In this document: positions 1 to 7,905 of the stretch, in pieces | Position numbering within the stretch: the stretch's first letter is position 1 | How the letters are laid out: every line of letters starts with the position of its first letter | NCBI RefSeq assembly: GCF_012290005.1 | Contig: NZ_JAAXMS010000004.1 | Span: forward strand, 62,001-126,000 | DNA from: Crateriforma spongiae | Lineage (GTDB): Bacteria; Planctomycetota; Planctomycetia; Pirellulales; Pirellulaceae | Direction: 5' to 3' | DNA: 64,000 nt | The notes under the pieces: model-generated | What the model was told of the DNA's origin: nothing | The model's database searches: none | Seen by the model: only the letters and a program-made list of their open reading frames with translations | Translations under genes and position numbers: made by a program

Positions 1-457
1 GACGGTCCATTGATCGGACATGATGTTCATGACTTGCCTCCACGTTTTTGGCAGCTTTGCGTTTGCTTTGTTTCGGAGCCGTTGTTTCGGCAGCGTCAAT
101 CATCTCGCGAATCCGGTCGGCCTCGTCGGCCGTCAGCCCACGATACTCCATCAGGGCCGTGACCATCTCCTCGGGCGATCCGGCAAACAGTCGATCCACC
201 ATCTGAGCAACCTTCGCCCCGAGGGAAGCGGTGCGAGGTCGATTGGCCGAGTACCAGAACGTTCGGCCTTCAGTCCGGTGCTTCAGCCAACCGCGTTCTT
301 CAAGGCGGACAATCATCGTTTGGATCGTATTGCGAGCGACCTCGCGTCGCTCCGCCAATTGGTCACGCACCTGCGTGACGGTGACCTCCTGGTCCCAAAC
401 GATCTCCATGATTTCACGCTGCGCCTGCGTCAGCGGTGTCGTTTCCGGCTTCGCCAT
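1..457 (-). CDS. BlaI/MecI/CopY-family transcriptional repressor (3' end cut by window edge)
   Basis: Starts at ATG 457 (MAKPETTPLTQAQREIMEIV) and stays open to the window edge, at least 152 codons. The N-terminal winged helix is typical of the BlaI/MecI family: the segment from QREIMEIVW through TIQTMIVRLEERGWLKHR is the recognition-helix and wing region, followed by FWYSAN. A dimerisation tail with a Lys-rich end follows. Known members are dimeric repressors cleaved after signalling by a membrane M56 (BlaR1-type) protease that is usually encoded next to them. Near the edge, GGAGG followed 6 nt later by ATG at 28-30 on the minus strand could start such a downstream gene overlapping the repressor tail; only 10 codons are visible, so this is a guess. 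The upstream region has a weak inverted repeat GTTAC-N8-GTAAC at 590-607, too weak to call an operator. Confidence 0.85.
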   Translation of the reverse strand, partial: MAKPETTPLTQAQREIMEIVWDQEVTVTQVRDQLAERREVARNTIQTMIVRLEERGWLKHRTEGRTFWYSANRPRTASLGAKVAQMVDRLFAGSPEEMVTALMEYRGLTADEADRIREMIDAAETTAPKQSKRKAAKNVEASHEHHVRSMDR

Positions 458-649
458 GTCCCGTTTCCCTCGAAAGTACTGATTGCCTGCCCGGTGTAGG
501 CATCCCCGCCGGCGCAGCGTAGACAAGTCAAGCGTTTTGATGAGCAGTTCGCTGAGAATCACCGTCTTTCTATCAGATCGTGCTGTTGGGTTACTTTTCT
601 GTGTAACAATCACCGGGCTCACTCGGGTTGTCGGTAAGGAGATGATTGA

Positions 650-1261
650 TTGCACGTGGCTAGCGAAAATCACGGTCCAGAAACACGTCCGACGCTGATC
701 GGTCGATTAGCTGACCCGGCTTGCGAACAAGCTTGGGAAGAGTTCGTGCGTTTGTACCGCGACGTCGTTTACCGCGTCGCTCGGGCTCGAGGGCTCCGTC
801 ACGCTGATGCGGAAGACGTCAGTCAAGAAGTTTTTGCGATTGTGGCTCAAAAGGTCGAGCAGTTTGATCCGGCGGCGAAGGGCTCGTTTCGCGGCTGGCT
901 TCGCAAGCTGGCTCGTGATGTCGCGATCGATCGACTGCGGCGGCCAAGCATCGGAACCGGTTCGGGGGATTCCGCAGTTCAGCGACAGTTGAACGAACTG
1001 CCGGCTGGCGAGGACACCGGTAGTTTGTGGGACGTCGAGGTCCGTCGCGAGCAGTTGCGTCTGGCTTGCGAGCGAATTCGCGATCAATTCTCCGATGGCA
1101 CGTGGCAGTCGTTCTGGCTGACCGCGATCAAACATCAATCCATCGCGGATGTGGCCAAGCAGCTTTCGCGTAGCGAAGGCAGCATCCGCGTGGCCCGGTG
1201 TCGTGTAATGGCAAAATTAAAACAGGAGGTGCGGCGAGATGATCGCGAGATTTCACTATGA
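650..1261 (+). CDS. ECF-type RNA polymerase sigma factor
   Basis: 203-residue sigma-70-family protein of extracytoplasmic-function type. The region-2 helix bundle is visible at about residues 25-95 (FVRLYRDVVYRVAR, ADAEDVSQEVF, GSFRGWLRKLARDVAIDRLRR). A region-4 helix-turn-helix lies near residues 155-195 (SIADVAKQLSRSEGSIRVARCR). The likely start is TTG 650, preceded by AAGGAG at 636-641, 8 nt upstream. The gene overlaps the next, a membrane Ser/Thr kinase with an anti-sigma zinc motif, by 23 bp, so the two are almost certainly co-translated and functionally paired. Pairing of ECF sigma factors with Hanks-type kinases is known in Planctomycetes. The inferred role is transcription of a stress or envelope regulon under control of the partner kinase; the regulon cannot be read here. 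Confidence 0.9.
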   Translation: MHVASENHGPETRPTLIGRLADPACEQAWEEFVRLYRDVVYRVARARGLRHADAEDVSQEVFAIVAQKVEQFDPAAKGSFRGWLRKLARDVAIDRLRRPSIGTGSGDSAVQRQLNELPAGEDTGSLWDVEVRREQLRLACERIRDQFSDGTWQSFWLTAIKHQSIADVAKQLSRSEGSIRVARCRVMAKLKQEVRRDDREISL

Positions 1262-3185
1262 CCGAGAGCAGTTGCGGGCGTTCCTCGATGGCCAGGATGA
1301 AGGTGGAAGCGAAATGCAGACACACTTGGAAAGCTGCGAGGATTGCCAAGCCGAATTGGAATCGCTGGCTGAGTCCGATTTTGATTGGAACGAGGCGAGC
1401 GAATTGCTCGGCGATGACTTATTGTCGGAACGGCGCGAGCCGTCCGGTGCATTAGCGATCATCACCAACGCACCGGAGGGCTTGCGCCCTTCCGCTACGT
1501 TTCTCGACCCAACCGACAATTCCAACTCCATCGGTCGTTTTGCTCGCTACGAGATTCGCGAGATCATCGGTCGTGGCGGGATGGGTATCGTCATGCGAGC
1601 GTTTGATCCGTCGCTCAACCGTTTGTGTGCGGTGAAAGTGCTGGCTCCAGAGCTGGCCAGCAGCGCGGCAGCCAAGAAACGATTTTCACGTGAAGCCAAA
1701 AGTGCCGCAGCCGTCGTGCATCCTCATGTCGTTCCAATCCAAACCGTCAACCAACACGAAGGCTTGCCGTACCTGGTCATGCCGGTGGTCGAAGGGCAAA
1801 GTCTGCAACAACGCGTCGAAGCTGATGGTCCGCTGTCGGTTATCGAAACCGTTCGCATCGCATCACAAATTGCCGAAGGACTGGCGGCGGCTCACGATCA
1901 AGGCCTGGTGCATCGCGACATCAAGCCGGCCAACATCTTGCTCGAAAACGGCGTCGAGCGGGTGCAGATTACCGACTTTGGTTTGGCCCGCGCGGTCGAT
2001 GACGCCAGCATGACCCGCAGTGGTGTCATCGCCGGCACGCCCCAATACATGTCGCCCGAACAAGCACACGGTGATTCGATAGATCACCGCAGTGATCTAT
2101 TTTCGCTCGGCAGCGTGATCTATTTCATGCTAACCGGACGCAGCCCGTTTCGAGCCGAAACCACCATGGGCGTGCTCAATCGAATCGGCAACGACGATCC
2201 ACGTCCATTGCGTAGCGTCAATGCCGAAGTCCCTGAATGGCTCGAAGCGTTCGTTAGTCGTCTGCTAGCCAAAGCCCCCGACAAGCGATTCACATCAGCC
2301 GGCGATGTCGCAGACCTACTGCAAAGTTGGCACGCTCATCTGCAAAGTCCCGATCGTGTTGATCCGCCCGTAGTGGACGAGGCGACGAGTCCCTCCGCTC
2401 CGAGCACGAAGGGTGGTTCGAAGGACTCGTCGCCTCGTCCACTACCAAAGCTTTCTCACCTTCCGCCAATAGCCCGCTGGCTGATCGCCCTTGCCGCGTT
2501 CGGATTCTTCGCCCTCCTCGGCGGCGTCATCTACCTCGAAACCAACAATGGCACGCTCCGCATTGAAACCAACAGCGATGGGGAAATTCCGGTCCGCATC
2601 ATTCAAAACGACGAGACCATAGAAGAACTCACGATCACCTCCGCCGGATTGACCAAGCGTTTGAAGGTGGGCGACTACGTCATCGAAATCGACGACGCCG
2701 ATTCGCAGTTCACAATCACCGGCGATGAGGTAAAGATCGAACGCGGCGACACATGGCTAGCTCGCATTTCTCAATTAGATCAAGCACAAAGCTTACTCGG
2801 TCAATGGCGTTTGATCGGGTGGTTTACTGCGGATGGAGCGGCGGCATCCGAGAAAACCGATCACACCACCATGAGCATCGATAGTTCCTATATCGTCAGC
2901 GTAACCGATGGAGTGACTCCCGATGACCGCTTTTTCTACCGCCGACTATCAAATAGTGTCTTGCATCTGATTGAAACAAGCGACGATTTCGCTGGTGGAA
3001 CGGAATCCAAAGTTCGATACTCATTCCCTGAGGAAGACCTGCTCCGTCTCGAAAATGTTTCTTCTGATTCCGATATCGAAGGCTTATACTCGGAATGGCG
3101 ACGGATTGAGGCAAGGAGTAGATCTGATGCCCACCGGACAGTCGAGAAGAACCGGCCAGTAGCTACTGACCCTACAGCACTCTAA
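1239..3185 (+). CDS. Membrane Ser/Thr protein kinase with N-terminal anti-sigma zinc motif
   Basis: 648 residues, ATG 1239 with AGGAGG at 1224-1229. Order of parts: (1) residues 1-45 with H29-x3-C33-x2-C36, the Zn anti-sigma (ZAS) signature; (2) Hanks-type kinase domain about 104-365 with Gly loop GRGGMG at 111-116, Lys133 in AVKVL, HRDIKPANIL, DFGLA and GTPQYMSPEQ, so it looks catalytically complete; (3) a Pro/Ser linker 370-405; (4) one transmembrane helix about 411-432; (5) an extracytoplasmic part with a PEGA-like segment and a region starting LLGQWRLIG that resembles TIGR03067-type domains. The overlap with the ECF sigma gene suggests that it sequesters the sigma factor and releases it on an external signal or phosphorylation. 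Two palindromic elements lie in frame in the coding sequence (1443-1493 and 2370-2445), one on each side of the kinase domain. Confidence 0.9.
   Translation: MIARFHYDREQLRAFLDGQDEGGSEMQTHLESCEDCQAELESLAESDFDWNEASELLGDDLLSERREPSGALAIITNAPEGLRPSATFLDPTDNSNSIGRFARYEIREIIGRGGMGIVMRAFDPSLNRLCAVKVLAPELASSAAAKKRFSREAKSAAAVVHPHVVPIQTVNQHEGLPYLVMPVVEGQSLQQRVEADGPLSVIETVRIASQIAEGLAAAHDQGLVHRDIKPANILLENGVERVQITDFGLARAVDDASMTRSGVIAGTPQYMSPEQAHGDSIDHRSDLFSLGSVIYFMLTGRSPFRAETTMGVLNRIGNDDPRPLRSVNAEVPEWLEAFVSRLLAKAPDKRFTSAGDVADLLQSWHAHLQSPDRVDPPVVDEATSPSAPSTKGGSKDSSPRPLPKLSHLPPIARWLIALAAFGFFALLGGVIYLETNNGTLRIETNSDGEIPVRIIQNDETIEELTITSAGLTKRLKVGDYVIEIDDADSQFTITGDEVKIERGDTWLARISQLDQAQSLLGQWRLIGWFTADGAAASEKTDHTTMSIDSSYIVSVTDGVTPDDRFFYRRLSNSVLHLIETSDDFAGGTESKVRYSFPEEDLLRLENVSSDSDIEGLYSEWRRIEARSRSDAHRTVEKNRPVATDPTAL
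1443..1493. repeat. REP-like palindromic segment inside kinase gene
   Basis: TCCGGTGC at 1443-1450 is the exact inverse of GCACCGGA at 1470-1477. It is followed at once by GGAGGGC-TTGC-GCCCTTCC (1475-1493), a second short hairpin. The stretch is read in frame in the linker between the anti-sigma zinc motif and the kinase domain. Its look is that of dispersed palindromic repeats, but no second copy was found in this window. Confidence 0.35.
2370..2445. repeat. Perfect 23-bp inverted repeat (30-nt loop) inside kinase gene
   Basis: The arm at 2370-2392 (starts GTAGTGGACGAGG) is a perfect reverse complement of the arm at 2423-2445 (ends CCTCGTCCACTAC). The loop is 2393-2422. The 76-nt element stays in frame and encodes residues about 378-403, the low-complexity linker just before the transmembrane helix. 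This looks like insertion of a mobile palindromic element at a site that tolerates it. Confidence 0.9.
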
Positions 3186-3198
3186 TCGCCCGCGTAGG

Positions 3199-3266
3199 AA
3201 AAGGGGTCAGGCGTCTTTTTTAGTGTCCGCGCGGCCGTTTTATGGTAAAGACCCCCGTCCCCTTTA
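3199..3266. repeat. Gene-end repeat, copy 1 (imperfect hairpin)
   Basis: Begins AAAAGGGGTCAGGC 13 bp after the kinase stop and ends AAAGACCCCCGTCCCC. The ends can fold on each other (GGGG, GG and GTCTTT against AAAGAC, CC and CCCC). A second copy of about the same length and in the same orientation is at 4663-4728, so the two flank the thioredoxin-fold gene as direct repeats. The core GGGGTCAGGC also occurs (inverted) at 10025-10043 and 36895-36913. Confidence 0.65.
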
Positions 3267-3281
3267 TCGCGGCATCAGAGG

Positions 3282-4490
3282 CTAAGGCTTGTGGAAATGA
3301 GTTAGCGTCTGAAGGATCTTATCGGTGAGTTTTTCTGGATCCACAACGCCGACTTTGCGATAGATCACGTTGCCGTCTTGATCGATCAACAGTGAATAAG
3401 GTGCGGGCCCGGGCCACTCGGGGTCGAGTGCTTCGGCAAGGTCATCCGTGCTGGCACCGACATAGATGTAGTTGTTGGTCGTGCGTCCTTCTTGTTCCAC
3501 CGATTTGCGGAGCTTATCGCTCATCACGGCGCGGACTTTGCCCAAGAATTTGACAACGTCTTCTTTGTCTTCGGGAGCGTCCAGGCTGATGGTGATCAAC
3601 TCGAACTCGCGGCGGCTGAATTTCCTGGCGATCTTCGTAAGATCAGGCATTTCTTGCATGCACGGGGCACACCAGGTTGCCCAAACGTTGAACAGACGCA
3701 CTTTGCCACTCCCGTTTTGACGCAATGCTTTGACGGCATCGACGTCAATCTCCTGCACCGTGGCTTGAGCCGCCTGCCATTTCGCTTCTTCTTCGGCAAC
3801 ATGAACGCTGCGTTCACGCCACTTGGTTGAACAACCGTGCGGGCGAGTCTTTTCGACGGGAACGGGTTTTCCGGCCAGTAACGCGTTCACGGCGTTGATC
3901 GCGTCGTGATGCTTGACCGTCGCGGGATCCGGAAAACGTGAATCGTCAAACCGTCCGTTGTACCGCAGTGTGCGTTTTTGATCGAAGATAAAAACGTGAG
4001 GTGTGGCCAAACATCCATAGGCTCGGGCGGTCAGCTGTTTTTCGCCATCGTAAAGAAATGGAAACTCCCAGCCCAGGTCGTGGGCGTATCGGCGAGAATC
4101 TTCAAACGTTTCGTCGTACTGAGTGTGTCCGAACTCGTCTGGCCGAAGACCTGACGAATGATTGGGATTGATCGCGACGAAGCCGAAACTTTGACCCTGC
4201 ATGGATTTTAGGAAGGTCTGCAAGCGTCGTTCGACACCGTGCGATGTCGGGCAATGTGTCCCGGTGAAGTAGACCATTAGGACATCGGGCTGGGAGAAAT
4301 CATCGAGCGTATAAGTTTTCCCATCCACACCGGGCAATTCAAACTCGGGGGCCCGATCACCTATCTTCAGTTCGGTGAACCCTTCTGGCAGATCGTGCGG
4401 TCCCGCGGCTTTTGTCAACGATGGGGGGAACACGACGGCTGACACGCAGGCGATACAGCAGCTAAAAGAGAGCGTGTTGAATCGGTTCAT
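3282..4490 (-). CDS. Secreted protein with peroxiredoxin-like and TlpA-like thioredoxin folds
   Basis: 402 residues from the ATG near 4490 (MNRFNTLSFSCCIACVSA), chosen because it opens a clear signal peptide; an upstream TTG would add 47 unlikely residues. Domain 1 (about 35-200) is AhpC/TSA-like: GDRAPEFELPGVDGK, then YFTGTHCPTSHGVE, where the Cys is placed like a peroxidatic cysteine. Domain 2 (about 235-400) is TlpA/ResA-like with a full redox motif WATWCAPCMQEMPDL and a C-terminal SLLIDQDGNVIYR. Such proteins act outside the cytoplasm on thiols or peroxides. Tandem fusion of the two folds in one secreted chain is less usual than single-domain TlpA. It follows the RND gene on the same strand, but about 290 bp with repeats lie between, so co-transcription is uncertain. 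Confidence 0.85.
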   Translation of the reverse strand: MNRFNTLSFSCCIACVSAVVFPPSLTKAAGPHDLPEGFTELKIGDRAPEFELPGVDGKTYTLDDFSQPDVLMVYFTGTHCPTSHGVERRLQTFLKSMQGQSFGFVAINPNHSSGLRPDEFGHTQYDETFEDSRRYAHDLGWEFPFLYDGEKQLTARAYGCLATPHVFIFDQKRTLRYNGRFDDSRFPDPATVKHHDAINAVNALLAGKPVPVEKTRPHGCSTKWRERSVHVAEEEAKWQAAQATVQEIDVDAVKALRQNGSGKVRLFNVWATWCAPCMQEMPDLTKIARKFSRREFELITISLDAPEDKEDVVKFLGKVRAVMSDKLRKSVEQEGRTTNNYIYVGASTDDLAEALDPEWPGPAPYSLLIDQDGNVIYRKVGVVDPEKLTDKILQTLTHFHKP

Positions 4491-4662
4491 GTTTCGATGG
4501 GCTGGCGCTGTGGGGAATTGAATGCGGCGAACGCTGCAATCTATCAGGGGGCACTCTACCTTTTCGATTCGCCCCCGTCCAATTTGTGCCGTCGTGGTTC
4601 TGGACATCACAGAAATCGCAGGCCGGACCAAGCGTCGTTCCCGCGGCAGTTGCAGTGTAGCG

Positions 4663-4728
4663 AAAGGCGTCAGGCGGATTTTCGGTGCCAGTGCGGCCGC
4701 GTCATGGAAAAGACCCCCGTCCCCTTAA
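4663..4728. repeat. Gene-end repeat, copy 2
   Basis: Starts GGCGTCAGGCGGATTTT and ends AAAAGACCCCCGTCCCC. It matches copy 1 at 3199-3266 through GTCAGGC, TGCGGCCG, ATGG and the 3' block, with several substitutions. It lies 49 bp beyond the stop of the RND gene, which is on the minus strand. Confidence 0.65.
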
Positions 4729-4736
4729 TGCGTCTT

Positions 4737-4798
4737 CGGTCTCTCCGAGACCGATGCTGTTGTGGTTGTCGTGATGTCAGTGTCTCGGAGAGACACTG
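4737..4798. repeat. Double-hairpin (REPIN-like) element overlapping RND stop codon
   Basis: Two perfect hairpins in inverted arrangement: CGGTCTC-TCC-GAGACCG (4737-4753) and CAGTGTCTC-GGA-GAGACACTG (4778-4798). Across the pair, GTCTCTCCGAGAC (4739-4751) is the exact inverse of GTCTCGGAGAGAC (4782-4794). The second hairpin encodes the last residues of the RND transporter (SVSPRH) and most of its TGA stop (4777-4779). Confidence 0.85.
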
Positions 4799-7700
4799 CT
4801 ACGCGAAGAGTTTGCTTCGTCTATCTTGGCGACCAATCCAAGATCGGCCAACGCGACATAGGCGGCAGGGATGGCGATCAACACAAGGACCGTGGATGCC
4901 AACAGGCCGAAGCATACGCTGACGGCCAGCGGGATCAGCACCTGAGCTTGGCGACTGGTTTCGAACAACAGCGGAGTTAGACCGGCGATCGTTGTGGCTG
5001 AGGTCAGCAGGATCGCGCGGAAGCGAAGTCGGCTGGCATGTTGAGCCGACTCGATCACTTTGCTTAATTTGACACGTTCTTGCTTAAGAAACAGCACCAA
5101 CAAAATGGAATCATTCACGACCACGCCGGCCAGCGACACAAATCCCAACACGCTGGGGATCGACAGCGAGTTCCCCGTGATCAGGTGTCCCCAAATCACG
5201 CCGATCAACGCCATTGGGATCGCTGCCATCACGATCAGCGGTTCCGTCCAGCTTTCGAACTGGTAACTCAGGATCGCGAACACACCGATCAAGCCCAGTA
5301 CGAACGCTTGCAACATGGAGTTCCCCGTTTCGGCTGACTCTTGCGATTCACCTTCAATCTGAACGCGAACGTTGGGATGTTGCTCTTCGATTTCGGGGAT
5401 CGCTTTACGACGGAACAAACCCATCAGCGCCGCCGTGTTGGCCACTCGCGTGTCGACTTCGCCGATCAACGTCACGGTGCGACGACCGTTCAGCCGCGCG
5501 ATCCGAGACCAACCCGTCGCCACGTCGACTTTGGCAACCGCCGACAAAGGAACGCGACTGCCATCGGTCAAGACCACATGAAAGTCAGCAAAGTCCGCCA
5601 GGCTGTCTCGGTCCGACGTTTTCAATCTGGCTTCGATTTCATAAGCCTCCGTGCCGACTTGGATTTCATCGGCGACGGTGCCTTGGAACGCCGCGCGAAC
5701 TTGATCGGCGATCGTGGTCACATCCAATCCCAGTCCCACGGCGCCCTCATCCAAACGGATGCGATATTCCTGTTTGCCCGGACGCAAATCATCGGTCAGG
5801 TTATAGACACCTTCGTACTGATCAAAGAACGCCAAGCCCTGTTGCGCTGCCGCTTTTGCATCGTGAAGACTGTCGCTTTGAAAGCGGATTTCGATCGGTC
5901 GCCCCGCCGGTCCAAACGCCGCTTCGCCGTACGTGACACTGATCGCATCGGGCAGGTTACCGACCTCTTCACGCCACGCCTGAACCACCGCGTCGATCCG
6001 AGTCGATCGGTTTTCGGGGCTCAATAAATCCGCCGTGATGGTTGCCACGTGCGAACCCGATTCGAACGCGTCTGCGTTGGTTCCGAATTGCACCTGAACG
6101 GTTTCAACCAGTTCGCGACCGTCGGGTTGGTCCGGCGTGAATTCTTTGTTGACTTCTTCCAGTCCAGTCGTGATCCGCTGGACGATCTTTTCGGTCCGCT
6201 CGATCGGCGTGCCTTGAGGCAACAAGATACGGGCTTCGACGATTTCGCCTTCGGTCGTGGGAAAGCCTTGAAAGGGAACAATGCCGCTGACGACCAGGGC
6301 CAACGATGCCACGAACAAGCCAGCCAGGCTTCCCAAGAACAAGTAACGCCAACGGATCGCCCCATCGACGCACCGCCCCATCACCGATTCACGCAGCCAG
6401 TCCAACACGGTGTCGATCGCACCACGCATTCGGCCGGACCTTTCCAAGCCCGAATGTCCCAGCGAGTGACCAAGGTGGGCGGGCAAAATGATGAACGCTT
6501 CGATCAAACTGACCGCCAGCACCAGGATCAACACCATCGGGATGACCTGCAGCACCTTCCCGATGAAACCCGCCAGCGACGCGAGCGGACCGAGCACGCA
6601 GATCGTGGTCAGGAACGATGAAACGACACCGCCGGCAACCTCTTTGACGCCATCGACCGCGGCCTGCATCGCTGGTTTGCCCATGCCAAGATGCCGGGCA
6701 ATGTTCTCGGAAATGACGATCCCGTCGTCCATCAAGATTCCCGTTGCCAACAGCATCGCGACCAACGTGATCATGTTGATGGTCAGCCCCAGCATCGGCA
6801 TCAAGAACAACGCACCAAGGAACGAGACCGGAAGACTCATCACGACCCAGAACGACATCCGCAGGTTGAAGAACATCCACAGCGTACAGAACACCAGGAT
6901 GATCCCCTGCACCGCGTTCTTCAGAACCAACCGCAAGCGATCGCGGATCAACGTCGACATGTCGTTGACGACGGCGATGTTCACGTTCGGTTGACGCTGG
7001 CGTTCGGCTTTCAAGAATTCGTTGACCGCCGTGGTCACGCGGATCGCGTCTTGCGTTTTTGTTTTTTCGATCCGCAATACACCGGCCCGCTCGTTGCCCA
7101 GCAAGCTTTTGACTTCTTCGTCTTCGAACAAATCGACGACTTGGCCGAGATCACGCAAGCGAATCTCTGCTCCGCCACGCGTGCCTTTGATAATCAGGTC
7201 CTCGAGCTCCTCCGGCGTGCGACGCTGTTCCACAAAACGCAGCAGGACTTCGTTGTCGCGTGTTTCCAACGCACCGGCCGGAATGTCGATGCCCTGACGT
7301 GCGATGACTCGGGCCACGTCGGCCGCGGTCAAGCTGTAACGTCGCAGCGCTTCTTCGGACAGCTCGACGCGAAGCTGGCGATCGGAAAATCCGCCCAGTT
7401 CGACCAGCGACACTTGCGGCACCTGTTGCAAGCGGTCCTTTAGGTTTTCGCAGTAGATCTTCAAGTCGCCCGTTGGCATCGGGCCGGTGACCAGCAAAAC
7501 CATCACCGCTTCGGTGCGTCCGAGTTGCGTGATGACGGGATCTTCGACGTCGACCGGAAACTCCGTGATCGCTTCGACTTCGGATTCAATGTCGTCTTGG
7601 AAGATCGAAATGTCGGCACCGTCCCGCATTTCGACCGTGATCACCGCGACGCCTTCCTGGGAATCGGAGCGGACTTCTTTAACGTTTTCAACGCCGTCGA

Positions 7701-7905
7701 TCGCGTCTTCGACTCGTTGGCAAACCGCCTCTTCGACTTCCTCTGCCGTCGCACCGCGGTACAAGATCTGAATTTGGATTTCCGTCGCGGTGAACTCCGG
7801 AAACGTCTCGCGTTCCAATTTGGGAAGCGCGAACAGGCCCGCGATGATGAACAACAACATCAACAGATTGGCCAACGTTGGATGGCGAGCGAATTGATCA
7901 ATCAT
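4777..7905 (-). CDS. RND-family efflux transporter permease (AcrB-like)
   Basis: 1042 residues, the usual size for the HAE/AcrB type. The start is ATG 7905 (MIDQFARHPTLANLLMLLFI): it opens TM1, has GGAG upstream and overlaps the adaptor stop by 8 nt (ATGATTGA). Two repeats of a TM helix plus a large periplasmic loop and helical bundle are visible: TM1 followed by LERETFPEF; central helices with ATGILMDDGIVISENIARHL carrying the paired Asp of the proton relay; the second half starts WRYLFLGSLAGLFV and ends with SIPSVLGFVSLAGVVVNDSILLV. It should export hydrophobic compounds across the cell envelope using the proton gradient, with the adaptor encoded just upstream. The last residues and stop codon come from a palindromic repeat. 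No outer-membrane TolC-like partner is present in the window. Confidence 0.92.
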   Translation of the reverse strand: MIDQFARHPTLANLLMLLFIIAGLFALPKLERETFPEFTATEIQIQILYRGATAEEVEEAVCQRVEDAIDGVENVKEVRSDSQEGVAVITVEMRDGADISIFQDDIESEVEAITEFPVDVEDPVITQLGRTEAVMVLLVTGPMPTGDLKIYCENLKDRLQQVPQVSLVELGGFSDRQLRVELSEEALRRYSLTAADVARVIARQGIDIPAGALETRDNEVLLRFVEQRRTPEELEDLIIKGTRGGAEIRLRDLGQVVDLFEDEEVKSLLGNERAGVLRIEKTKTQDAIRVTTAVNEFLKAERQRQPNVNIAVVNDMSTLIRDRLRLVLKNAVQGIILVFCTLWMFFNLRMSFWVVMSLPVSFLGALFLMPMLGLTINMITLVAMLLATGILMDDGIVISENIARHLGMGKPAMQAAVDGVKEVAGGVVSSFLTTICVLGPLASLAGFIGKVLQVIPMVLILVLAVSLIEAFIILPAHLGHSLGHSGLERSGRMRGAIDTVLDWLRESVMGRCVDGAIRWRYLFLGSLAGLFVASLALVVSGIVPFQGFPTTEGEIVEARILLPQGTPIERTEKIVQRITTGLEEVNKEFTPDQPDGRELVETVQVQFGTNADAFESGSHVATITADLLSPENRSTRIDAVVQAWREEVGNLPDAISVTYGEAAFGPAGRPIEIRFQSDSLHDAKAAAQQGLAFFDQYEGVYNLTDDLRPGKQEYRIRLDEGAVGLGLDVTTIADQVRAAFQGTVADEIQVGTEAYEIEARLKTSDRDSLADFADFHVVLTDGSRVPLSAVAKVDVATGWSRIARLNGRRTVTLIGEVDTRVANTAALMGLFRRKAIPEIEEQHPNVRVQIEGESQESAETGNSMLQAFVLGLIGVFAILSYQFESWTEPLIVMAAIPMALIGVIWGHLITGNSLSIPSVLGFVSLAGVVVNDSILLVLFLKQERVKLSKVIESAQHASRLRFRAILLTSATTIAGLTPLLFETSRQAQVLIPLAVSVCFGLLASTVLVLIAIPAAYVALADLGLVAKIDEANSSRSSVSPRH

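Noticed and set aside
590-607. GTTAC-N8-GTAAC inverted repeat between the BlaI-like and sigma genes as an operator
   Set aside because: Only 5-bp arms and no match to the known TACA/TGTA BlaI box; a chance hit is likely.
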